Shown in pieces: positions 1 through 5,862 of a stretch of 8,096 nt of DNA. The stretch comes from CAYYYJ01 sp964476045 (GTDB lineage Archaea > Aenigmatarchaeota > Aenigmatarchaeia > QMZP01 > JACQNV01): assembly GCA_964476045.1 (NCBI GenBank), contig CAYYYJ010000034.1, positions 1 to 8,096 on the forward strand, read 5' to 3'. The first letter of the stretch is position 1; the number at the start of each line of letters is the position of its first letter. Made by a program: the position numbers and the translations under genes. The notes below the pieces were generated by a model. It ran no database searches. It was not told the DNA's origin and worked only from the letters and a program-made list of their open reading frames with translations.

Positions 1-59
1 CTTCTCCTGAGTTCTAACATACTTTCGACTTCTTTTGAACTATATCCTTCTTCTGCCAT
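1..59 (-). CDS. Partial unidentified gene, N-terminus only
   Basis: An open frame begins at an ATG on the minus strand (start codon at 57-59) and runs off the left edge. The visible residues begin MAEEGYSSKEVESMLELRR, which is too short to place in a family. The start lies only four bases after the stop codon of the upstream membrane-protein gene at 64-381, so the two are probably cotranscribed and translationally coupled. Nothing about its function can be read here; the call as a real gene rests on this tight spacing and the uninterrupted frame. Confidence 0.5.
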   Translation of the reverse strand, partial: MAEEGYSSKEVESMLELRR

Positions 60-63
60 ATAA

Positions 64-381
64 TCAGATTATTGAAAGCAGGCTACTTAAAACTATTGAT
101 GCAACTAGAGAAATTGCATACAACCTAATAGAAAGCTTGCTTCTCTTATCCTTCAACACGCAGTAACAGAAAACTGTTTCTAATAACGAGAGTATAGCTA
201 CAAACAACGGGACTATAAGAACTAGCTTGTAAAAGCCTGTCAAAGAGTTGACCTGGAGGGTAAACCATGTGTATAAGGTAATTAGGGTGAACAAGATTCC
301 TGTGCCCAGCCTTTTCAGCCGGCCTTTGAAATTGATATTGCGTTTAATCCCCTGTTTTTTTGCTTTTTTGCCAATAACCAT
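64..381 (-). CDS. Small three-helix membrane protein, unknown function
   Basis: The frame encodes 105 residues. The first 25 residues are strongly basic (many Lys/Arg) and should stay in the cytoplasm. Three hydrophobic segments follow at about residues 26-45, 50-76 and 86-104, separated by short polar links, one of them the basic stretch KDKRSK near residue 77. No enzyme motif is visible and I do not recognise a family. The gene is divergent from SMC, with 68 bp between the two start codons, and its stop is four bases before the next minus-strand gene, which suggests a two-gene operon leaving the window on the left. The composition and codon use resemble those of the neighbours. It is probably a real integral membrane protein; its role cannot be inferred. 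Confidence 0.6.
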   Translation of the reverse strand: MVIGKKAKKQGIKRNINFKGRLKRLGTGILFTLITLYTWFTLQVNSLTGFYKLVLIVPLFVAILSLLETVFCYCVLKDKRSKLSIRLYAISLVASIVLSSLLSII

Positions 382-449
382 ATCTATAATTATAAAGGAG
401 CGAGCCTAAATATACTAAATACTTATTATCCAGCCAGAAAAGATGAAAT
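382..449. promoter_or_regulatory. Divergent promoter region for SMC and the membrane protein
   Basis: This 68-bp gap separates two divergent start codons and is very AT-rich. A TATA-like box, CTAAATATAC at 406-415, lies about 29 bp from the minus-strand start and about 39 bp from the SMC start. A second AT-rich box at 415-427 could serve SMC as a leaderless promoter. No clear Shine-Dalgarno sequence precedes the SMC ATG at 450. Assigning a box to each direction is inference. Confidence 0.35.
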
Positions 450-2888
450 ATGTCAACCTATATCCAGAAAATCTCGATTGAAGGGTTCAAGTCGTTCAAA
501 AGAAAGGTGGCAATCCCGCTTCTCCCGGGATTCACTGTTTTTACAGGCCCAAATGGCAGTGGGAAAAGTAACATAAGCGAGGCAGTTGCTTTCGTCTTTG
601 GTTTACAATCCCGGGCTATGCGTGCCAAAAAAGCTGAAGAGCTTATTTTCCATGGAAGCAAAGCCAAGCAGGGGTCTGACCACGCTAAAGTGCATGTGCA
701 TTTCGATAATGGGAAGAAAACTCTGCCGATAGAGGATGACGAGGTTGTAATCTCCAGGAAAATAAATAAGAGTGGTGTGAGCGCTTACAAAATAAACGGA
801 AAGCCTGTGGCGAAGCAGCAGCTTGTTGATATCTTTGCCCAGATTAGGATCACTCCTGGAGGCCATAATATAATACACCAGGGAGACGTTTCGCAGATAG
901 TGGAGATGAACCCTATACAGAGACGTGAGGTTATCGATGAGATCTCCGGCATAGCAGAATACGAAGACAAAAAGCAGAAGGCGGAAAAGGAATTGGCTCA
1001 GGTTGCTGAAAAACTGAGGGAAGCTGAGATTATACTCAACGAGAGGATGCAGATTCTGGAAAGAATAAAGAAAGATAAAGAAGCTGCGTTGGAGCACAAG
1101 AAATTAGGAGAAGAGCTTGAACTAATACGGGCCACACTTATCTGGAAAGACCAGCAAAAAGGCGAGGAAGAGGTCAGCGAGATCAATACAAGAGCACAAA
1201 TCCAGCAGAAAGAACTGGCTTCGCTTGAGATTGAGATAAAGGATTTAGATGGGAAACTGGATGACGAAGAAAAGGTAATAGAAAATATAACTTCTGAGGT
1301 CCTGAAAGCATCCAACAGGATCGAGGCAACAAAGAAATTTACTCAGGTGAAGTCCGATATCGAGAGGAAACAAGACAGGCTTAGCATGAATCTGCGCGAG
1401 ATTGAGAGGATAAGGGATGTGATGAGCAGGATTAAAGAAGGGGGCTCACCTTTCCTAAATGAATTGAAGCAATTCAGAGGCGTCGAAGGGACTGTAAGCA
1501 GTTTAGTTTCCATTCCTGCGAAATACAATGTTGCTGCTGAAGTTGCTGGCGGAGGGCACATGAATGATATCGTGGTTGACAGCTCTGCGAATGTTTTGAA
1601 GTGTGTTAACCACTTGAAAGAGAATAGGTTAGGACGGGCTCGCTTCCTTCCTCTGGATAAAATAAACTCTCCTGCGAAGAGGGATCTTCCCAAAGGCGCA
1701 ATCGGATGGCTTTCGAATCTAGTGAAAGCTGACAGCAGATATTATAATATAATAAATTTTGTTTTTGGGACAACTGCATGCGTGGATAACCTAGAGAATG
1801 CGAAAAGAATTTTTGACAGGGAACGGGCCCGTCTAGTCACGTTGGATGGGGACCTGATAGAAACTGCAGGATCGATAACAGGCGGCTTCTTCAGGAAAAA
1901 GGATGACACTAAATTCTTCAAGGACATTGAAAGGATAGAAAAGGAAAATGAGGATCTGGAGAAAGAAATTTCGCAGCTGCAGGTTGAATTCTCCAAACTA
2001 TCGAAAGATACTGAGAAAACAGAGTCAATCAGCTCTGAAGTGAGGAAGATAAAATTCGATGACAGGATGAAGAAAATAAGGGAAGGGAGAAAAGAACTCT
2101 ACGAGAAAAGGCTGAATCTCATGCAGAAGCTGAACGAGATAAATATTGAGCGCGCCAGAGTCGAAGCAAGGATGGAGAATACTAAACAGCAATGGGAAAA
2201 ATACAAAGGATTTGAGGACAAGCTTGGGAATTTCTTAAACCACAAATTAGGGCATCTGAAAGAAAGGGAAAGGACAGTAATAGAGAGGATTAATTCCCTT
2301 GGCCCGGTAAACATGAGGGCAACAGACGAGTTCGATTCTCTGATAAAAGATTTCGAAGTTTTCAAGGAAAAGTTTGATAAGGTTGTTGAGGAGAAAAATA
2401 TTGTCGAGGCTTCTGTAAACGAGATAGAGCAAAAAAGACGCGAGGTTTTCAGCAATGCTTTGAGCAAGGTTTCTAAAGGATTCAAGGAAATATGGATTGA
2501 TTTAACAGAAGGCGAGGCTGACCTGAAACTAGAGAATCCAGATGATATAAACTCTGGCCTGGTCATCTCTGCTTCTCCAAGCGGGAAGAAGCTCCTTAAT
2601 CTGGATGCCATGTCTGGGGGAGAGAAGACGCTGACAGCTGTCGCTTTCTTGTTTTCAATACAGAGATACAAGCCCTGCCCTTTCTATATACTGGATGAGG
2701 CAGACGCAGCTCTTGACAAAACAAATTCCCAGAAGCTTGGCGAGCTGATAAAGAAACATTCAAAGTACACGCAATTTATTCTGATCTCCCACAACGATGA
2801 GATAATCAGGCATGCAGACCAGGTTTACGGGATAAGCATGGATGACGGGGAATCGAAGATCATTGCGGTGAAGCTGCCGGAGAATTAG
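450..2888 (+). CDS. smc: Chromosome segregation ATPase SMC, compact form
   Basis: This is an 812-residue SMC-family ATPase, the core of a ring that organises and compacts the chromosome. Domain order: N-terminal head with Walker A GPNGSGKS at residues 33-40 and a Q-loop near 144; ascending coiled coil about 165-335; SMC hinge about 340-485, with the glycine-rich AEVAGGGHMNDIVVDS and a second conserved part LDGDLIETAGSITGGF; descending coil about 490-615; C-terminal head with LGPVNMRA near 617, ABC signature MSGGEKT at 720-726, Walker B FYILDEADAALD at 745-756 and switch histidine ISHND near 779-783. All catalytic motifs are intact, so it should bind and hydrolyse ATP. Bacterial and archaeal SMCs usually have about 1150-1200 residues; the shortage lies in the coils, not the heads or hinge. 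ScpA/ScpB partners are not visible here. Rad50 is excluded because the middle holds an SMC hinge and not a zinc hook. Confidence 0.96.
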   Translation: MSTYIQKISIEGFKSFKRKVAIPLLPGFTVFTGPNGSGKSNISEAVAFVFGLQSRAMRAKKAEELIFHGSKAKQGSDHAKVHVHFDNGKKTLPIEDDEVVISRKINKSGVSAYKINGKPVAKQQLVDIFAQIRITPGGHNIIHQGDVSQIVEMNPIQRREVIDEISGIAEYEDKKQKAEKELAQVAEKLREAEIILNERMQILERIKKDKEAALEHKKLGEELELIRATLIWKDQQKGEEEVSEINTRAQIQQKELASLEIEIKDLDGKLDDEEKVIENITSEVLKASNRIEATKKFTQVKSDIERKQDRLSMNLREIERIRDVMSRIKEGGSPFLNELKQFRGVEGTVSSLVSIPAKYNVAAEVAGGGHMNDIVVDSSANVLKCVNHLKENRLGRARFLPLDKINSPAKRDLPKGAIGWLSNLVKADSRYYNIINFVFGTTACVDNLENAKRIFDRERARLVTLDGDLIETAGSITGGFFRKKDDTKFFKDIERIEKENEDLEKEISQLQVEFSKLSKDTEKTESISSEVRKIKFDDRMKKIREGRKELYEKRLNLMQKLNEINIERARVEARMENTKQQWEKYKGFEDKLGNFLNHKLGHLKERERTVIERINSLGPVNMRATDEFDSLIKDFEVFKEKFDKVVEEKNIVEASVNEIEQKRREVFSNALSKVSKGFKEIWIDLTEGEADLKLENPDDINSGLVISASPSGKKLLNLDAMSGGEKTLTAVAFLFSIQRYKPCPFYILDEADAALDKTNSQKLGELIKKHSKYTQFILISHNDEIIRHADQVYGISMDDGESKIIAVKLPEN

Positions 2889-2910
2889 GCTTTAGTTTTT
2901 CTTTCTCTAA
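2889..2910 (+). terminator. T-rich tract after SMC
   Basis: Directly after the SMC stop there is a pyrimidine-rich run (TTTAGTTTTTCTTTCTCT at 2891-2908) without a clear hairpin, as is typical for archaeal transcription termination. The next gene is convergent and ends at 2970, so a terminator is expected here. Confidence 0.4.
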
Positions 2911-2969
2911 ACTCTCGAATAGATCCAACAAGACCAAAAATTATATCCACATAGCAATGAATATACTCA

Positions 2970-3599
2970 TCAAATTTTTATCCAAGCCTCCCTTATTTCA
3001 AAGGAAGATTTTGATTTGGAAAAGAATTTGTATAACTCCCCTTGATGCTGCTTGGGTATCAGGACAGAGCTTTTACCAATTTTGGTTCCACCAGACTTTT
3101 GCAAAAGGCCTTGGATTATGTATTCCTTTTTCTTCCTCACAAGCCTGTAACCAAGCAGATCTCTTGTGAATTTTGACTTGTCTTTAGGCTTTAGTTTTGA
3201 TATGTCATAGTTTATCAATACACAGTGCTTTGTATTTTCGGGCAGCTCTTTATAGCTGCCATATATGACGAGCCCGTTGCTTATTATTTCTTTTTTGAGG
3301 TTAGACCATCTGTCTGCATCTAGATTTCCGACAATAGGTTTTATTATGTTTTCAATACCCCTCAAGACCCATGTATGCTTTGAATGGGAATAGAATTCGT
3401 CTATAACAGATTTTACAACAGGTTCGATAGCCGATGGCTTTTGCGTGTCTATGAAAATATCAACATCGCTTTCCTTGTCAAAATCCCCCCTAACAACAGA
3501 CCCGAAAACAATTATGTGTTCTATGAGTGTTTCGTCTACCTTTTCTATTAACCTTGATACAAAATCGTAAATATACGAATAGATTTCATTTTTTTTCAT
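2970..3599 (-). CDS. MNT-type nucleotidyltransferase (likely antitoxin partner)
   Basis: The 209-residue protein has an N-terminal minimal nucleotidyltransferase domain of the DNA polymerase beta superfamily. The motif reads FGSVVRGD, then SDVDIFID: Gly33-Ser34 followed by Asp45-x-Asp47, the two metal-binding aspartates. The C-terminal 110 residues are basic and match no domain I recognise. Its ATG overlaps the stop of the upstream 136-residue gene by four bases (ATGA), so the two are translationally coupled. Small MNT proteins paired with HEPN proteins form toxin-antitoxin modules in which MNT inactivates HEPN by transferring nucleotides; at 209 residues this is longer than a typical minimal MNT antitoxin. 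The function as an antitoxin is inferred from the arrangement; the nucleotidyltransferase fold is clear from the motif. Confidence 0.8.
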   Translation of the reverse strand: MKKNEIYSYIYDFVSRLIEKVDETLIEHIIVFGSVVRGDFDKESDVDIFIDTQKPSAIEPVVKSVIDEFYSHSKHTWVLRGIENIIKPIVGNLDADRWSNLKKEIISNGLVIYGSYKELPENTKHCVLINYDISKLKPKDKSKFTRDLLGYRLVRKKKEYIIQGLLQKSGGTKIGKSSVLIPKQHQGELYKFFSKSKSSFEIREAWIKI

Positions 3600-4006
3600 A
3601 ATTTTTCTATCTGCCCTATCTGATTCTCTATTATCTTCTTGAGTTCAAAGAATAACCTGACTGCCGTTTCTACATCTTCGAGCTTCATGGTTTTTCCATA
3701 ACAGAGTTTTGTTGTAATACCTTCTATTGAGACGAGGTTTTGCAGGACCGCAGGTTTTTCCGGGAACGGGAAAGCGAATTTCTCTTCAGCCCTTTTCATT
3801 GAAGCAAAAAATCTGTGGTTCACATTAAACCCCTCTGTTATAAGGCTTTTCTTATGGAGATAAAGCTCGAAAAGGTTGGTAGCAGCTTCAGATAAATCAA
3901 ATCCAACTATTTTCTGGGACTCGAAGAGTTTCTTTTCCCTGATTTTCTGCTTCACGTCGTCTTCAAATACCTGTATTGATTTTTTATGCTCTTCTATAGT
4001 TGTCAT
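3596..4006 (-). CDS. HEPN-like small helical protein, partner of the MNT protein
   Basis: The 136-residue protein is predicted almost entirely helical. The stretch SEAATNLFELYLHKKSL (about 39-55) looks like the second HEPN helix, and the region after the central proline-rich turn (FPFPEKPAVL), ending KLEDVETAVRLFFELKK, looks like the last helices. It is the first gene of a two-gene operon with the nucleotidyltransferase, as expected for HEPN/MNT modules. The usual HEPN catalytic motif R-x(4-6)-H is not visible; where it would be expected the sequence reads EGITTKLCYGKT. It may therefore be a catalytically inactive HEPN relative or another small helical partner. Assignment relies on helical pattern plus context and is moderate. 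Confidence 0.55.
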   Translation of the reverse strand: MTTIEEHKKSIQVFEDDVKQKIREKKLFESQKIVGFDLSEAATNLFELYLHKKSLITEGFNVNHRFFASMKRAEEKFAFPFPEKPAVLQNLVSIEGITTKLCYGKTMKLEDVETAVRLFFELKKIIENQIGQIEKL

Positions 4007-4123
4007 ATGTATTTTGTTACATAATTATACGTATTTTATAACTTAAGTATGTTTTACTATACATAATAATATGTGATAGAATACGTATTTAAATAGGTAT
4101 AAGGCCTCTTTTTCTAATGGAAA
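4007..4123 (-). promoter_or_regulatory. Promoter/operator region of the HEPN-like/MNT operon
   Basis: This AT-rich spacer contains a TATA-like box (minus-strand TTATAAAA, 4035-4042) about 30 bp upstream of the start at 4006, fitting a leaderless or short-leader transcript. The 10-mer ATACGTATTT occurs twice on the plus strand, at 4027-4036 and 4081-4090, 54 bp apart; each copy is centred on the palindrome TACGTA. The nearer copy abuts the TATA box on the transcribed side. The palindrome ACTTAAGT lies between them at 4041-4048. Autoregulation is a plausible use, but this is inference. Confidence 0.45.
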
Positions 4124-4624
4124 TTACTCTGATAATTTATTGAAGAGTTTAATCACGATTTCCGGCTTTAGCCTATACCCAGTGGTTATCAGATTTTCAA
4201 TTATTTCTTTTGCTTCAGGCTGTGTGATTATTTTCTTGGAAACGGCATTGAGTATTACAGATGTTGTCCAGTAGGTCTCTATGCCGAATGTGCTGGCTAT
4301 CCTCACGCCGATAGAATCATCAATAATCAGGCTTAATTTTTCGTCCCTTGACAGGATAATTGATTCTGCCTCACCCAATCCAGTGTTTGCAGTTTTTAAC
4401 AAAGCTTCCGCATCGCGGGCCTGCTTTTCTGAGAGGTTTTTCCTGGTTATCCAACCGCTATCTTCAATATTTTTTGAGTCTGGCATCAGTTTCTGTTTGC
4501 CGGCAACAACAGTCTCGTTATAAACAGCATTGGTTATGAAAACTTTCCCAAAAACAGATTTTAAAATGTCGAGCCTTCCTATCCTGCTAAGATGGATGAG
4601 CGAAGTTGAATCCGAGACTATCAT
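4124..4624 (-). CDS. PIN-domain toxin, DUF3368 family
   Basis: This 166-residue protein is a PIN-domain ribonuclease of the DUF3368 type. The expected acidic residues are present: Asp5 in IVSDSTSLIHL, Glu37 in the helix VYNET, Glu85/Glu87 in GLGEAESI, and Asp102/Asp103 in IIDDSIGVRIA. These would form a Mg2+ site for cleaving RNA. The start ATG overlaps the stop of the antitoxin gene by four bases (ATGA), as is normal for such pairs. DUF3368 proteins are regularly paired with UPF0175 proteins, which is what is found upstream. The RNA target cannot be read from the sequence. The gene looks intact and has the usual family length. Confidence 0.88.
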   Translation of the reverse strand: MIVSDSTSLIHLSRIGRLDILKSVFGKVFITNAVYNETVVAGKQKLMPDSKNIEDSGWITRKNLSEKQARDAEALLKTANTGLGEAESIILSRDEKLSLIIDDSIGVRIASTFGIETYWTTSVILNAVSKKIITQPEAKEIIENLITTGYRLKPEIVIKLFNKLSE

Positions 4625-4923
4625 AAACCAAATCTTTTTAGGTCCTTCTCGAGATCTTTTTCAGAATAACCCAGTAATATCCCTGAATCAGCTGCCAGCC
4701 TTAACATTTCATATAAGGTTACATCGGCTATTTCAGCTGCCCTGCCCACTGATATCTCCTCTTTTCTGAGGAGCTCTATGGCCTTGTTTATTTTCCACTC
4801 TTTCACAGCCTGGTCCAAAAGCCGTCTTATTACTTCGGACCTGTCGCTTTTCATTTCGTGCCCAATCTGCTTAACTTCTTTCACAAGCTTGTCATCCAGC
4901 CTGACAGATATGGTCTCTATCAT
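4621..4923 (-). CDS. Ribbon-helix-helix / UPF0175 antitoxin
   Basis: The 100-residue protein has two parts. Residues 1-42 read as a ribbon-helix-helix DNA-binding segment (ISVRLDDKLVKEV, then SDRSEVIRRLLDQAV). Residues 45-86 match UPF0175: ISVGRAAEIADVTLYEMLRL followed by SGILLGYSEKDLEKDL. Such proteins bind their own promoter and neutralise the PIN toxin encoded next, here DUF3368, with which the gene overlaps by four bases. A minus-strand TATA-like box TTATATATAC sits at about 4944-4953, roughly 26 bp before the ATG, so the message is probably leaderless. Family and partnership are well supported; DNA binding is inferred from the fold. Confidence 0.87.
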   Translation of the reverse strand: MIETISVRLDDKLVKEVKQIGHEMKSDRSEVIRRLLDQAVKEWKINKAIELLRKEEISVGRAAEIADVTLYEMLRLAADSGILLGYSEKDLEKDLKRFGL

Positions 4924-4958
4924 ATGTTTACATTATAATATTTTGTATATATAAGCTT

Positions 4959-5519
4959 TCACCACGGCTCCTTCTTCACGCCAAGCAAATAAGCCATATA
5001 ATTAGCAGACAAATGGAATAGCGGTGTGACGATTGCCAGCAGAATAACCCAGCTGATTTTTATTGGTGTCACGAGGCTTGCGAATAAAAAAGCGCCTAAA
5101 ATAAAATCCAGCTGGTCCACCACTGGGAAAGATTTTCCGCGCTCGAAGCCAAACCTTCTCTTAAAAAAACTTTTTACAATGTCGCCTGTGATCGCGCCGA
5201 GGCCGAGCATGAAACCGAGGACAGGGCCCATAGCTGCTACTTGTATGGGTATTGGAGAAAGATCCCATGGAAGGAAATAGAAAGCTAGCCCCATTAAACT
5301 GGAAACAAATACCGCAACTACAATTCCTATAAGAGATCCTTCCCATGTTTTGCCTGCTCCGAAGATTGGCCGGCCATCTTTCCAGGTTTTGCCTCCATCG
5401 ACTGGATGCCTCGACGTGAATTTCGCAAGGGGAGCCAAACCATTAGCTGCATAAGCTGGAATGACTATCCAAAAGGCTTCTACGAGATTAAAAATTCCGA
5501 AAATTTCTATAGGCGACAT
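4959..5519 (-). CDS. carS: CDP-archaeol synthase
   Basis: The 186-residue integral membrane protein is CarS, which transfers a CMP unit from CTP to 2,3-di-O-geranylgeranylglyceryl phosphate to give CDP-activated archaeol, the branch point for archaeal phospholipid head groups. About five hydrophobic segments are visible. Family landmarks include GKTWEG at 56-61, GD at 112-113, KRR at 120-122 with ERGKS just after, and PVVDQLDF at 132-139, which together form the conserved cytosolic CTP/metal-binding region shared with CdsA-like enzymes. The length is typical. The gene stands alone and runs divergently from tRNA-Ala, with a 47-bp shared AT-rich promoter region. It is the clearest marker that the window is archaeal. 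Confidence 0.95.
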   Translation of the reverse strand: MSPIEIFGIFNLVEAFWIVIPAYAANGLAPLAKFTSRHPVDGGKTWKDGRPIFGAGKTWEGSLIGIVVAVFVSSLMGLAFYFLPWDLSPIPIQVAAMGPVLGFMLGLGAITGDIVKSFFKRRFGFERGKSFPVVDQLDFILGAFLFASLVTPIKISWVILLAIVTPLFHLSANYMAYLLGVKKEPW

Positions 5520-5566
5520 ATTTGCTTGTTTTTATTGTTGTATATTACAAATATCAGAATAAATAG
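5520..5566. promoter_or_regulatory. Divergent promoters for carS and tRNA-Ala
   Basis: The gap between divergent carS and tRNA-Ala is AT-rich. For tRNA-Ala, TTGTATATTAC at about 5538-5548 is a TATA-like box about 24 bp before the mature 5' end. For carS, AT-rich sequence on the minus strand at about 5541-5565 lies 20-45 bp before its ATG. Only the tRNA box has convincing spacing. Confidence 0.5.
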
Positions 5567-5583
5567 GGGCTTGTGGTGTAACG

Positions 5584-5635
5584 AGGGTTGGATATTGATC
5601 AGCTAAATTGGACAGATCAATGTCATCCCTTATAA
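5584..5635 (+). other. D-loop intron of tRNA-Ala (52 nt)
   Basis: Bulge-helix-bulge fold: core GTAA 5578-5581 pairs with TTAT 5630-5633 (one G-U), with three-base bulges CGA 5582-5584 and AAG 5634-5636. Cleavage after the second bulge base joins the two conserved G residues of the D-loop (G18|G19). Inside the intron, GGG/CCC (5585-5587/5627-5629) and a 10-bp helix (5591-5600/5615-5624) close a 14-nt loop. Splice points are predicted from fold and from the restored D-loop. Confidence 0.82.
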
Positions 5636-5654
5636 GCAACACGCTTGGTTCGCA

Positions 5655-5665
5655 ATATACGGGAA
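5655..5665 (+). other. Anticodon-loop intron of tRNA-Ala (11 nt)
   Basis: The anticodon loop is 18 nt where 7 are expected. Core TTCG 5649-5652 pairs with CGGG 5660-5663 (two G-U pairs), with bulges CAA 5653-5655 and AAT 5664-5666. Cleavage after the second base of each bulge removes 11 nt at the canonical 37/38 site. The intron ends in a four-base loop, so it has almost no body; this is close to the smallest size a bulge-helix-bulge intron can have. Confidence 0.8.
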
Positions 5666-5703
5666 TCCAAGTGACTCTGGGTTCAAATCCCAGCAAGTCC
5701 ACT

Positions 5704-5715
5704 ATTTATATAAAG
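5704..5715 (+). promoter_or_regulatory. TATA-like box of tRNA-Ile
   Basis: ATTTATATAAAG lies in the 36-bp spacer after tRNA-Ala, centred about 28 bp before the mature 5' end of tRNA-Ile, which is normal archaeal promoter spacing. tRNA-Ile can therefore be transcribed separately from tRNA-Ala, though read-through is possible. Confidence 0.6.
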
Positions 5716-5737
5716 TTAAGATAAAATCATAGATTGC

Positions 5738-5862
5738 GGGCCCGTGGCGCAGCACCCTTTTTCGGTAAAACCTGTTCAAAAGCGTGCACGGAAAAAGATG
5801 CGTATTGGTAGCGCGCTGCACTGATAATGCAGAGGCCCTGAGTTCAATCCTCAGCGGGCCCA
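5738..5862 (+). tRNA. tRNA-Ile(GAT) with a D-loop intron
   Basis: The acceptor stem pairs GGGCCCG (5738-5744) with CGGGCCC (5855-5861) perfectly; A73 is at 5862 and CCA is not encoded. D-stem GCGC 5747-5750/5811-5814, anticodon stem 5816-5820/5828-5832 with loop CTGATAA and anticodon GAT at 5823-5825, T-stem 5838-5842/5850-5854. A 51-nt insert (5754-5804) interrupts the D-loop; removal yields D-loop AGCTTGGTA and a 74-nt tRNA. The anticodon loop itself is uninterrupted. The 3' end overlaps, antisense, the last codons of the homing endonuclease gene. Confidence 0.94.
5754..5804 (+). other. D-loop intron of tRNA-Ile (51 nt)
   Basis: Core CGCA 5748-5751 pairs perfectly with TGCG 5799-5802, with bulges GCA 5752-5754 and TAT 5803-5805; cleavage after the second bulge base places the intron between positions 16 and 17. 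A 7-bp helix inside (5757-5763/5791-5797) closes a loop containing a small GGT/ACC hairpin. The core uses D-stem bases 11-13. Confidence 0.82.

Larger units (their letters stand above)
5567..5701 (+). tRNA. tRNA-Ala(CGC) with two introns
   Basis: The 7-bp acceptor stem pairs 5567-5573 (GGGCTTG) with 5694-5700 (CAAGTCC) and carries a G3:U70 wobble, the hallmark of alanine identity, plus discriminator A73 at 5701; CCA is not encoded. D-stem 5576-5579/5639-5642, anticodon stem 5644-5648/5667-5671, anticodon CGC at 5651-5653, T-stem 5677-5681/5689-5693 with loop TTCAAAT. A 52-nt intron lies in the D-loop (5584-5635) and an 11-nt intron follows position 37 (5655-5665). Removing both gives a 72-nt tRNA with D-loop AACGGCA and anticodon loop TTCGCAT. 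The agreement of anticodon, G3:U70 and both splice motifs makes the identity firm. Confidence 0.93.

Noticed and set aside
603..2671. Several minus-strand open frames opposite SMC
   Set aside because: All are shadows of the SMC coding strand; they are rich in Ser/Phe/Leu as expected from the antisense of a Lys/Glu-rich coiled coil.
2957..3169. Plus-strand open frame of 70 codons
   Set aside because: It lies antisense to the nucleotidyltransferase gene, which has clear motifs and a coupled partner; the product has no recognisable pattern.
2885..3198. 15-base direct repeat TTAGGCTTTAGTTTT at 2885-2899 and 3184-3198
   Set aside because: The second copy is explained by codons of the nucleotidyltransferase; there is no further similarity around it, so chance in AT-rich DNA is likely.
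5587..5628. Alternative bulge-helix-bulge in the tRNA-Ala D-loop intron with core GGAT/ATCC (5590-5593/5625-5628)
   Set aside because: The bulges fall on the wrong side of the core for archaeal splice sites, and the resulting D-loop would be too long; the core at 5578-5581/5630-5633 restores a canonical D-loop.
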